NCBI GenBank assembly: GCA_031276475.1
Contig: JAISMZ010000018.1
Coordinates: 1 to 16,678, forward strand
Reading direction: 5' to 3'
Source of the DNA: Coriobacteriales bacterium
GTDB lineage: Bacteria; Actinomycetota; Coriobacteriia; Coriobacteriales; UBA8131
Length of the DNA stretch: 16,678 bases
Positions 8,416-14,811 of this stretch are shown in pieces (the stretch's first letter is position 1; every line of letters begins with the position of its first letter). Made by a program: the position numbers and the translations under genes. A model generated the notes under the pieces. That model saw only the letters and a program-made list of their open reading frames with translations. It had not been told where the DNA came from and made no database searches.

Positions 8416-8457
8416 TTTGCCGTTGATGAATTGTTCGGGGAACGGTAGGGGCGGCGG

Positions 8458-8471
8458 CCGGCATCTGCCGG
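8458..8471. other. Short GC hairpin between UPF0210 gene and rpoB
   Basis: CCGGCATCTGCCGG forms 6-bp arms around 2 nt, about 15 bases after the UPF0210 stop codon. No T-run follows on the minus strand, so it is at most a weak terminator or attenuator ahead of the rpoB promoter. Confidence 0.25.
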
Positions 8472-8485
8472 AGTGCGCAGCCGCC

Positions 8486-9856
8486 TCAGTTCCGCAAGCT
8501 GTTCAGCGGCGCGGGAAAGCGGCCACCGCGCTGAGCTAGGACGCTGCCGGCGTGGCGGTTGACCTCCATCACCGGGGCGCTGCCCAGAAGGCCACCAAAT
8601 TCCAGGGTCTCACCGGCGACTTTGCCGATGGCCGGGATGATGCGCACGGCCGTCGTCTTGTTGTTAATCACACCGATGGCCCTCTCGTCGGCGATGATGC
8701 CAAAGAGCGTCTCTGCACCCACGTCTCCCGGCACGGCAATCATGTCCAGGCCAACGGAGCAGACGCTGGTCATCGCCTCTAACTTCTCCAGACTTAAAGC
8801 CCCCGAGCGAACGGCGTCTATCATCCGGGCGTCCTCGCTCACCGGGATGAAAGCTCCCGAAAGCCCGCCGACCGACGACGAGGCCATCACACCGCCCTTT
8901 TTAACGGCGTCGTTGAGCAGGGCCAGCGCCGCCGTGGTGCCCGGGCCGCCGCACTGGCCAACGCCTATCGCCTCGAGAATCTGCGCCACCGAGTCGCCCG
9001 CGGCCGGGGTCGGCGCCAACGAGAGGTCGAGGATGCCCATCCGCACGCCGAGGCGCCGCGAGGCCTCGCGGGCGATGAGCTCGCCGGCTCGAGTGATCTT
9101 AAAGGTCGTGGCCTTGATGCTTTCGGCCACCTGGGTCAGATCGGCATGGGCGGAAAGCGACTCCAATACGGCGCGCACCACGCCCGGCCCGGAGACGCCT
9201 ACGTTAATCACAGCTTCGGCCTCACCCGAGCCGTGAAAGGCGCCGGCCATAAACGGATTATCTTCAACCGCATTAGCAAATACCACCAGTTTTGCGCAGG
9301 CAATGCTCTCCTGAGCGGCGCTGCGGCGGGCGCTTTGGAGTATCGTCTGGGCCATCAGCAGCACGGCGTCCATGTTGATGCCGGCGCGGGTGGAGGCAAC
9401 GTTGACCGACGAGCAGACCCGCTCGGTGGTGCTCAGGGCCTCGGGGATGGAGGCTATCAGCTTGGCGTCGGTGGTGCTCGTACCCTTTTGCACCAGGGCC
9501 GAAAATCCACCGACAAAGTCGACACCGACCTCGCGGGCGGCGCGGTCTAAGGCGCTGGCTACCGGCACAAAGTCTGCGGCTCTGGGCGCGGCGGCGGCAC
9601 AGATCTCGGCAATCGGGGTCACCGCGATGCGCTTGTTGGCAATCGGGATGCCGTATTCGCGGGCCAGCTGCTCGGCCACGGGCACGAGGTCTTGCGCAGC
9701 GCTTGCGAGCCGGTCGTAGACGCGCTGGGCACAGACCTCGATGTCTTCGTGGCCGCAGTCGCGCACCGACAGGCCCAGCGTGATGGTGCGGATGTCGAGG
9801 TTTTGCTGCGAGACCATCGCCAGCGTCTCGGCGACCTCCTGCGGGGTTATCTGCAC
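8486..9856 (-). CDS. UPF0210 (DUF711) family protein, PFL-like
   Basis: 456 aa, the usual length for this family and closely similar along its whole length to what I recall of the Streptococcus protein. Conserved blocks are GGFSALVQKG (116-125), CSSVN (148-152), VVFANAVEDNPFMAGAFHG (191-209), LAPTPAAGDSVA (280-291), KKGGVMA (319-325) and VCSVGLDMIA (365-374). The family is uncharacterised; structures place it near the pyruvate formate-lyase/anaerobic ribonucleotide reductase fold, hence the name PFL family, but no activity is established. In Firmicutes it usually sits next to a small ACT-domain protein (UPF0237); none is present in this window. The start is GTG at 9854-9856, overlapping the end of serS by 10 bases, with only a weak upstream site (AAAGGCGG). 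It is co-transcribed with serS. Confidence 0.93.
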   Translation of the reverse strand: MQITPQEVAETLAMVSQQNLDIRTITLGLSVRDCGHEDIEVCAQRVYDRLASAAQDLVPVAEQLAREYGIPIANKRIAVTPIAEICAAAAPRAADFVPVASALDRAAREVGVDFVGGFSALVQKGTSTTDAKLIASIPEALSTTERVCSSVNVASTRAGINMDAVLLMAQTILQSARRSAAQESIACAKLVVFANAVEDNPFMAGAFHGSGEAEAVINVGVSGPGVVRAVLESLSAHADLTQVAESIKATTFKITRAGELIAREASRRLGVRMGILDLSLAPTPAAGDSVAQILEAIGVGQCGGPGTTAALALLNDAVKKGGVMASSSVGGLSGAFIPVSEDARMIDAVRSGALSLEKLEAMTSVCSVGLDMIAVPGDVGAETLFGIIADERAIGVINNKTTAVRIIPAIGKVAGETLEFGGLLGSAPVMEVNRHAGSVLAQRGGRFPAPLNSLRN

Positions 9857-11151
9857 GACGCTTCGCCGCCTTTGGCTATATTCTCCACACCCATATAAGG
9901 CACCAGGGCTTCGGGGATCCGCACGCTGCCGTCACGTTGTTGGCAGTTCTCCAAAATGGCGGCCATCGTGCGCCCCACGGCCAGGCCGCTGCCGTTGAGC
10001 GTGTGCACCAGGCGCGTGCCCTTAAACGCCGTGTTGTCGCGATAGCGAATGGAGGCCCGGCGGGCCTGAAAGTCAACGCAGTTTGAGCAGGAGCTAATCT
10101 CCTTATAGTCGCTATAGGAGGGCAGCCAGACCTCCAGATCGTAGGTCTTGGCTGCAGAGAAGCCTAAATCGCCCGTACAAAGCTCAATCACCCGGTAGGG
10201 CAATTCTAGCTGTTGAAGAATATTCTCCGCATCGGCAACCATGTCCTCCAACTCGGCAAAGGAGGTCTCGGGCGTGGCAAACTTGACCATCTCCACCTTG
10301 TCAAACTGATGCACGCGGATAAGCCCTCGGGTATCGCGGCCGGCGCTGCCCGCCTCCTCGCGAAAGCAGGGCGTAAAGGCGCAGTAGTGAAGCGGTAAAC
10401 CAGCCGCATCCAGCACCTCGTCGGCGTGGATGTTGGTCAGCATCACCTCGGCGGTAGGGATAAGGTACAGGCCGTCGGTAGTCTTAAAGAGATCCTCCTC
10501 AAATTTTGGCAGGTTGCCGGTGCCGGTGAGCGTGGTGGCGTTGCCCAGCAGCGGCGTCCACCACTCCTTGTAGCCACGACGGCTATGCGTGTCGGCCATG
10601 AAGTTGATCAGGGCGCGCTCCAGGCGCGCTCCCAGCCCTGCCAGCAGGGCAAAGCGGGATTTGGCCAGCTTGACGGCGCGCTCAAAGTCGATGATCCCTA
10701 AGGCGGGGCCTATCTCCCAGTGGGGCTGCGCCTCAAAGCCTTCGGCGGCAAAATCGCGCGGCGTGCCCCAGCGGCGAACCTCTACATTGTCCTCCTCGCC
10801 GGCACCGACCGGCGTGCTGGCGCTGGGAATATTGGGCAGAACCATCATTTCGGCGGCCAGCGCGGCCTCAGCGCTGTCCAGCGCGGCCTCCAGAGACTCA
10901 ATTTCATCGTTTATCGCACGCACCTCCGCCTTGGCGGCCTCGGCGTCATCAACCCGGCCGGCCTTCATCAGGGCGCCGATGCTGTTGGACGCGGTTCGCC
11001 GCTGCGATTTGAGAGTCTCGCTTTTGGCGATCAGCGCACGGCGGGACTCGTCGGCTGCCAAAAAAGCAGCCGGCTGCCATTGCACCGAGCGGGAGAGCAG
11101 CGCCTGGCGCACCGCAGCGGTGTTCTCGCGAACGTATTTGGCATCAAGCAT
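9847..11151 (-). CDS. serS: Serine--tRNA ligase
   Basis: Class II aminoacyl-tRNA synthetase of 434 aa that charges tRNA-Ser with serine. The N-terminal region (about 1-105) is the long helical tRNA-binding arm. The catalytic domain shows the motif 1 region (RRGYKEWWTP, 191-200), the serine-pocket TAEV (233-236), motif 2 (FREEAGSAGRDTRG, 263-276) and motif 3 (NGSGLAVGRTMAAILEN, 386-402). The ATG start overlaps the PRC-barrel gene by 8 bases and follows AAGAAGGAT. Its 3' end overlaps the UPF0210 start. Two tRNA-Ser genes lie about 2 kb away on the other strand, so enzyme and substrate genes are close neighbours. All expected motifs are intact. Confidence 0.98.
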   Translation of the reverse strand: MLDAKYVRENTAAVRQALLSRSVQWQPAAFLAADESRRALIAKSETLKSQRRTASNSIGALMKAGRVDDAEAAKAEVRAINDEIESLEAALDSAEAALAAEMMVLPNIPSASTPVGAGEEDNVEVRRWGTPRDFAAEGFEAQPHWEIGPALGIIDFERAVKLAKSRFALLAGLGARLERALINFMADTHSRRGYKEWWTPLLGNATTLTGTGNLPKFEEDLFKTTDGLYLIPTAEVMLTNIHADEVLDAAGLPLHYCAFTPCFREEAGSAGRDTRGLIRVHQFDKVEMVKFATPETSFAELEDMVADAENILQQLELPYRVIELCTGDLGFSAAKTYDLEVWLPSYSDYKEISSCSNCVDFQARRASIRYRDNTAFKGTRLVHTLNGSGLAVGRTMAAILENCQQRDGSVRIPEALVPYMGVENIAKGGEASCR

Positions 11152-12205
11152 TGTCTATCCTTCTTTCTTGGGAAGCTGGCTTTTTGGGCTTGGCTGTGGG
11201 CGCGGTCTTGGCCGAGGGCTTGTCGTCTGCGGGCTTGCCGGAGGGCGCGGGCTTGCCGGCGGCGGCCTTGCGATACTCATCGCGAAAAGCCTTGAACATA
11301 CCTTTACTGGCACCGAGTTGACGTCCAATGGCGCGCGTGCCCTTGTCAATTGCCGCCGCAGCCCTGTCGCTCGTTGCCTCCTGACGCTGGCGGTTCTTGT
11401 CGCTGCCCTGCCGCAGCTTGCGACCGGCTTTGATAGCTGTGTCGGTGGCCGCCTGCTCAACCTTACTGCCCGCCTTCGCGGCCATCCGCGCAACCTTATC
11501 ACCAGCCACAGCCGCTCCGGCTCCGGCCTTGGCTGCCAGGCCGCCCGAATGAGCAACGGCCGCTGCGTCTGGCTTAACCCAGACAGCACCATCGCGGTAG
11601 CCGAGCAGCAGCTCCCGGGGAATGTCGCGGGTTCCTAAAAGGGTCTTTGCGGCGACACCGTCGCTGACCCTGATGCTCTCAATTGCACCGGACAGTTCGT
11701 CATAGGTTACCGAGACTATCAGACCCAGCGACTCGGGGGCGGGTGTTGTAGTGCTTGAGGCAGCCGGAGCGCTGTCCGCGGCAGCATCACGAGGTGCGAC
11801 GGACGCGCAGGGTTCGCTCGTCGCAACGATGTCGCGAGAAGCGTCGGCATCGCGGGCTGAGCCAGTCGCATCAACCGCTCCGGTAAGCCCCTGCACGGCA
11901 ATCGGCATCCCCTCCAGAAGAACACAGGAGTCAAAGTCCAGACCCAGCCGCTTGCAGGCCGCCTGGTCCCAGGCGTCGCGGTCGGCAAAGCCCACAACCT
12001 GGCCGTTGATGATGCGAAAGGAATCTCGCGCCAAAAACCGATCCGTGCGTGCCTTTATCAAGGCGATGTCCGGGCGCTTGACCAGATAGCCAACAAGATC
12101 ATAGGTCTGCGGATGAAACACCGCGCGCCCGATCTTGCCTATCTTGGTTGTGCCATGCCTGCCGCCCAGCACACGTACGCCCTTGAATTCAGCGGTATCG
12201 CGCAT
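11144..12205 (-). CDS. PRC-barrel domain protein with basic Ala/Lys-rich tail
   Basis: 353 aa. A first PRC-barrel half spans about 10-72 (KIGKIGRAVFHP, then YDLVGYLVKRP), and a second, weaker one about 158-212 (LGLIVSVTYDELSGAIESIRV, then ELLLGYRDGAVWVKP). An Ala/Asp/Ser-rich linker (110-157) joins them. The C-terminal 140 residues are rich in Ala, Lys, Arg and Pro, low in complexity and strongly basic toward the end, so they could bind nucleic acid or the cell surface. There is no signal peptide or membrane segment. PRC barrels occur in RimM and in photosynthetic reaction centre H subunits, but nothing here fixes a function. The ATG start has only a weak upstream GGATGGAAA. It overlaps serS by 8 bases and is probably the first gene of the PRC-serS-UPF0210 unit. 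Confidence 0.8.
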   Translation of the reverse strand: MRDTAEFKGVRVLGGRHGTTKIGKIGRAVFHPQTYDLVGYLVKRPDIALIKARTDRFLARDSFRIINGQVVGFADRDAWDQAACKRLGLDFDSCVLLEGMPIAVQGLTGAVDATGSARDADASRDIVATSEPCASVAPRDAAADSAPAASSTTTPAPESLGLIVSVTYDELSGAIESIRVSDGVAAKTLLGTRDIPRELLLGYRDGAVWVKPDAAAVAHSGGLAAKAGAGAAVAGDKVARMAAKAGSKVEQAATDTAIKAGRKLRQGSDKNRQRQEATSDRAAAAIDKGTRAIGRQLGASKGMFKAFRDEYRKAAAGKPAPSGKPADDKPSAKTAPTAKPKKPASQERRIDNA

Positions 12206-12380
12206 TCGTTTCCATCCAAGTTGCCATCATCATTGGTACACCGCCAGCGCACCAACAAGCCACAGACGGCTGCAGTAGTGCCTGCGCCGTCATGTACGGG
12301 CACGGCCATGAGTGTGCCATCGTCATGAGTCGTCATCAGCGCGTCGCAGCAGACCGGCAACGATCAGTTGACAAGAGCAC

Positions 12381-12428
12381 GCCAGCAACTACACGCTGGC
12401 AGCATCTCGCCAGCAACTCCCCGCTGGC
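12381..12428. repeat. Tandem pair of hairpins in the ytxH-PRC gap
   Basis: GCCAGC-N8-GCTGGC occurs twice, at 12381-12400 and 12409-12428, 28 bases apart. The two copies share most of the intervening bases (AACT at the start of each loop). Both form 6-bp stems on either strand. The second is followed by five A on the plus strand. The 293-base gap between the YtxH gene and the PRC gene holds these and a weaker GC-rich hairpin near 12436-12443, but no clear terminator or promoter. Confidence 0.6.
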
Positions 12429-12498
12429 AAAAACCTGCCGGCGGCATTACTCGCATCTGCTCGCCAACGACTGATCGCCGCTGGCCATCCGCCAACGG

Positions 12499-13014
12499 TT
12501 ATTTGGCTTCCGCGGCTTCCGCAGCCACATCTGCCGCAGCATCCGCGCCGGCCTCAACCGCGCCTGCCACGGTCTTCTCCAGATCTGCGTCTTTTGCGGC
12601 AATGTCGGCTGTGGCGCCCTTCAGCTTATTGGCAGCCTCGTCGATCTTGCCACGCACGACATCGGCAGCCTGCTGGATGCGCTCGCTGGTAGCCGGAATC
12701 TTCTCATTGATGGCGTCGCGGGCCGCGGCGGCGTTTTTTGCCACCTGCTCGGCGATAGAGGCACGGGCGCTCTCGATCTTCTCGCGCAACTCATCGTTCT
12801 TCTTGCTGATTGCCGGTCCTGCCTGCGAAATGCCAGCACTTACCCGCTCGCGACCCTGAGCGTAGATCTTCTCACCTTCGCCCCAGAGCTCATCGATCTT
12901 GTCGGCGACGGCCGCGCGCGTCTCCTCTCCGGAGCGCGGCGCGAACAGCAGCGCCACACCGGCGCCAATCAAGCCGCCCAGGAGGAACGAACCAAAACCA
13001 CAACGCTTACCCAT
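12499..13014 (-). CDS. YtxH domain-containing small membrane protein
   Basis: 171 aa. A glycine-rich hydrophobic N-terminus (about 7-25, FGSFLLGGLIGAGVALLFAP) is followed directly by RSGEETR, the signature of the YtxH family (general stress/envelope proteins of unknown mechanism). The rest is a long Ala-, Glu- and Lys-rich helix, likely coiled coil, ending in an Ala-rich acidic tail. It should sit in the membrane by one N-terminal helix with the remainder on one side. The start is ATG at 13012-13014 with GGGAGG upstream at suitable spacing. The gene diverges from the tRNA-Ser pair, and its promoter must lie in 13020-13149, where I see no strong minus-strand boxes. Confidence 0.82.
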   Translation of the reverse strand: MGKRCGFGSFLLGGLIGAGVALLFAPRSGEETRAAVADKIDELWGEGEKIYAQGRERVSAGISQAGPAISKKNDELREKIESARASIAEQVAKNAAAARDAINEKIPATSERIQQAADVVRGKIDEAANKLKGATADIAAKDADLEKTVAGAVEAGADAAADVAAEAAEAK

Positions 13015-13110
13015 AATGGCCTCCCATCAGTCAGTCTTTGAGCCGAGGAAAAACGTTAAGCCCCTATTATGCATCAACTTAAGACCATTTGTGAGGAGAA
13101 TTTGCAAATG

Positions 13111-13140
13111 TTCACAGAACCGGCATCATTCTGATATACT
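13111..13140 (+). promoter_or_regulatory. Promoter of the tRNA-Ser pair
   Basis: TTCACA (13111-13116) and TATACT (13135-13140) are separated by 18 nt, each one base from consensus. The -10 box ends 9 bases before the first tRNA nucleotide, which places the start almost at the tRNA 5' end, leaving a very short leader. Confidence 0.75.
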
Positions 13141-13149
13141 GTCCCGCAC

Positions 13150-13239
13150 GGAGAGGTCGCCTAGTCCGGCCGAGGGCGCATGATTGGAAATCATGTATAC
13201 CGCAAGGTATCGAGGGTTCGAATCCCTCCCTCTCCGCCA
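13150..13239 (+). tRNA. tRNA-Ser (anticodon GGA)
   Basis: Long variable-arm class II tRNA of 90 nt including an encoded CCA (13237-13239). The acceptor arms GGAGAGG (13150-13156) and CCTCTCC (13229-13235) pair fully, with discriminator G at 13236 as in tRNA-Ser. The anticodon stem is CATGA/TCATG with loop TTGGAAA, giving anticodon GGA at 13186-13188, which reads UCC and UCU. The variable arm forms TATACC-GCAA-GGTAT. The T stem GAGGG/CCCTC is perfect. It is read from the plus strand, opposite to all protein genes in the window. Confidence 0.97.
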
Positions 13240-13242
13240 CGC

Positions 13243-13335
13243 GGAGAGGTGGCTGAGCGGCTGAAAGCGGCGGTCTCGAAAACCGTTAGTCCGGCAAACC
13301 CGGGCTCGGTGGTTCAAATCCCCCCCTCTCCGCCA
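13243..13335 (+). tRNA. tRNA-Ser (anticodon CGA)
   Basis: Second tRNA-Ser, 93 nt with encoded CCA (13333-13335), only 3 bases after the first and so surely on the same transcript. The acceptor stem is identical to that of the first gene (GGAGAGG/CCTCTCC) with the same discriminator G. The anticodon loop CTCGAAA gives CGA at 13277-13279, which reads UCG. The T stem GGTGG (13308-13312) against CCCCC (13320-13324) has one T-C mismatch at 13310/13322, unusual for this arm. No clear terminator follows; a small 6-bp hairpin at 13385-13400 lacks a T-run. Confidence 0.95.
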
Positions 13336-13404
13336 TTCCCAGCATGGTCTCCTGAACGATGCTTATGAATGATGACGTGTGTCTGCAATACAACTATTGC
13401 GATG

Positions 13405-13701
13405 TTAAAAATGCCATATGAGACCGTAGCTCTGCGACTGGCCACGGTTCTCGCTCGTGTTGTAGCTGTCGATGGTTGCCTTGCCGAGCAGTTCGGCCAT
13501 CTCCTTGAGCGTCGTCTTCTCCCTGCCGCCGAGGAACAATGTGGTGTCGCAGTTCCCCACAATCGTGTCAGCGTTGTCCTTGTAGATCGCTTTGAGCTGC
13601 GACTGCGATCGCAGGATAATGGAGGGCGAAATCTCACGGCTCCGAATCGTGGCGATCAGCTACTCGAACTGCGGTATCTGGCCGATGTTGGCGAGCTCGA
13701 A
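13405..13701 (-). pseudogene. Fragment of a VirD4/TraG-type conjugative coupling protein
   Basis: Translating the minus strand gives FELANIGQIPQFE, a TAG stop (13660-13662), then LIATIRSREISPSIILRSQS, QLKAIYKDNADTIVGNCDTT and LFLGGREKTTLKEMAELLGK, ending SQSYGL. This is the ATPase region of VirD4-like coupling proteins of the CD1115 type carried by integrative conjugative elements. Family members read DEFANIGQIPDFEKLIATIRSREIS at this place. Only about 93 codons remain of a protein of several hundred residues. Both ends are missing, homology fading near 13420 and 13698, and an internal stop confirms decay. The rest of the element is absent from the window. Its position about 70 bases after two tRNA genes fits an old integration site. 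Confidence 0.85.
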
Positions 13702-13968
13702 TCCCTTTTACAAACAGGCTGTCGACACTGCTTGTGGCTCCGCCGAAAAGATGGTGCAGGTAGTAGCTGTTTTCGTCTGCCTGCATGCTGGGAGTGGGTC
13801 TTTTGCCTGTAAGGACTGGAAGGAAGCACAACCGCCAACATAGGTTCAGACTTCCTTCCAGTTTTACCTGCCGCTTCCCATAAAGAGAATGACGACATGC
13901 CTCTATTATCATCAGTGTGAACTGACAAGCAACTGATGGCAAGACACGCTGCAACGCAACAAAAAATC
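13702..13968. other. Non-coding remnant region with a 12-bp inverted repeat
   Basis: Between the coupling-protein fragment and the SlyD-like gene I find no recognisable gene on either strand. Reading frames here are short or run antisense across the neighbouring gene. The only structure is the inverted repeat at 13815-13862. The base composition is more AT-rich than the flanking genes, in line with degenerate foreign DNA. Confidence 0.5.
13815..13862. repeat. Perfect 12-bp inverted repeat
   Basis: ACTGGAAGGAAG (13815-13826) and its exact complement CTTCCTTCCAGT (13851-13862) flank 24 bases. On the plus strand three more pairs (two G-U, one A-U) extend the stem into a TTTT run at 13862-13865, so it could end plus-strand transcription. 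It could also be a remnant of an insertion element. It lies in the decayed region next to the coupling-protein fragment. Confidence 0.6.
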
Positions 13969-14418
13969 TCAGATGAACGGCTCGATTTGAGGGTCTTTGA
14001 GTATCTCTAACAGCTCGAGCTCTAAAGACAGATCCTGACCGGCTAAAGGATGGTTCATGTCGAGGATGAAGGAGTCGCCCTCCTCGCGCAATACCCGTGC
14101 CTGCACCGGATTGCCCAGATCGCCTTGAAAAGTGACGGTCTGCCCGACCTTCAGTCCTTGGTAAAAGGTCGTCTTGCGAAACGCTCGCTGCTTGCCGGCA
14201 TCGTATTCGCCATGCGCCTCGATCGCTGGCACGATGAGCGTTATGCTTTCGCCGGGCTCCAGGGCTTTTACGGCATCGTTCAATCCGCATAGTACCCTTC
14301 CCGAGTCAACAGCAAAGCGCAACGGCAGATCCGATTCATAGCTGGATTCCAACTCAACGCCCTGCGTGTCGGTCACACGATGCCTTACCAAAACGACATC
14401 CCCGCTTTGTGGCCTCAT
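13969..14418 (-). CDS. SlyD-like FKBP-type peptidyl-prolyl isomerase
   Basis: 149 aa. The FKBP domain is split by the insert-in-flap chaperone domain as in SlyD. It starts GDVVLVRHRV, the strand PLRFAVDSGR (32-41) leads to GLNDAV (45-50), then AIEAHGEYD (65-73), the flap insert, and the family signature NHPLAG followed by LSLELELLEI. SlyD proteins fold proteins by prolyl isomerisation and holdase activity in the cytoplasm. Key positions differ: Asp of the family DxS motif is E24, the Ile-Pro before GL is L43-C44, and the catalytic Tyr of AYG is H69. The His/Cys-rich nickel-binding tail of E. coli SlyD is absent. The ATG overlaps the upstream zinc ribbon gene by 4 bases (ATGA), so the two are translationally coupled. 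Confidence 0.9.
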   Translation of the reverse strand: MRPQSGDVVLVRHRVTDTQGVELESSYESDLPLRFAVDSGRVLCGLNDAVKALEPGESITLIVPAIEAHGEYDAGKQRAFRKTTFYQGLKVGQTVTFQGDLGNPVQARVLREEGDSFILDMNHPLAGQDLSLELELLEILKDPQIEPFI

Positions 14419-14645
14419 GTCCGACCTCCCATTCCGGCCAAAGACAGATTCTCCATGAAGGGGCTTTCGTTATCATCGCAACCCCCTTTATCGCATCCTA
14501 AAGAAGGCTGCTTCTCAAAGACCTGAAAAACCCGCTTGGCAACGCTGCCGCAATGTGGGCAGGACTCGTCATCACAATGACCGAGCGGCCGCTCTAAGAG
14601 AAACACCGTGTCGCATGACGTGCAGCGAAAATCATAGTTTGGCAT
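14415..14645 (-). CDS. FmdB-family zinc ribbon protein
   Basis: 76 aa. A single zinc ribbon at the N-terminus (MPNYDFRC) uses C8, C11, C29 and C32, the typical FmdB/CxxC_CxxC_SSSS regulatory-type arrangement. A further Cys pair lies in GCDKGGCDD in the tail. The name comes from a putative regulator of formamidase and amidase genes, but most members have no known function and this one cannot be assigned a target. The start is ATG at 14643-14645 with AAAGGA upstream at 8 nt. It is the first gene of a two-gene unit with the SlyD-like protein. Upstream of it a terminator-like hairpin separates it from the redox genes. Confidence 0.85.
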   Translation of the reverse strand: MPNYDFRCTSCDTVFLLERPLGHCDDESCPHCGSVAKRVFQVFEKQPSLGCDKGGCDDNESPFMENLSLAGMGGRT

Positions 14646-14705
14646 TATCGATCCTTTCTCAAACCCTCAAATTCCCAAAGCATGAAAGCTAAACTCAAAA
14701 TATTC

Positions 14706-14740
14706 CAGAGGGCCTCAAAAAACGCATCCGAGGCCCTCTG
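14706..14740 (-). terminator. Probable terminator of the ferredoxin/oxidoreductase transcript
   Basis: CAGAGGGCCTC (14706-14716) and its exact complement (14730-14740) form an 11-bp stem with a 13-nt loop. It lies about 70 bases after the ferredoxin stop. On the minus strand it is followed by GGAATATTTTGAG, a moderately T-rich stretch. The gap 14646-14811 holds nothing else recognisable. Confidence 0.65.
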
Positions 14741-14811
14741 TCATCCAGACCTCGAGGAAAGCTGTCTCTGTTGCCTGTATTGCGATAGCGTCTTGTTCCT
14801 GTTAAGGCACG

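Noticed and set aside
8458..8471. Intrinsic terminator between the UPF0210 gene and rpoB
   Set aside because: The stem is only 6 bp and is followed by a C-rich stretch, not T residues.
12139..12360. 73-codon minus-strand reading frame overlapping the PRC gene start
   Set aside because: It begins with TTG, has no ribosome binding site, matches no family, and overlaps the 5' end of a convincing gene in another frame.
13369..13812. 147-codon plus-strand frame after the tRNAs
   Set aside because: It is antisense to the recognisable coupling-protein fragment and has no family features.
13634..14290. 218-codon minus-strand frame spanning the decayed region and the SlyD-like gene
   Set aside because: It runs out of frame through the SlyD-like coding sequence and the coupling-protein fragment; the true homologies are in other frames.
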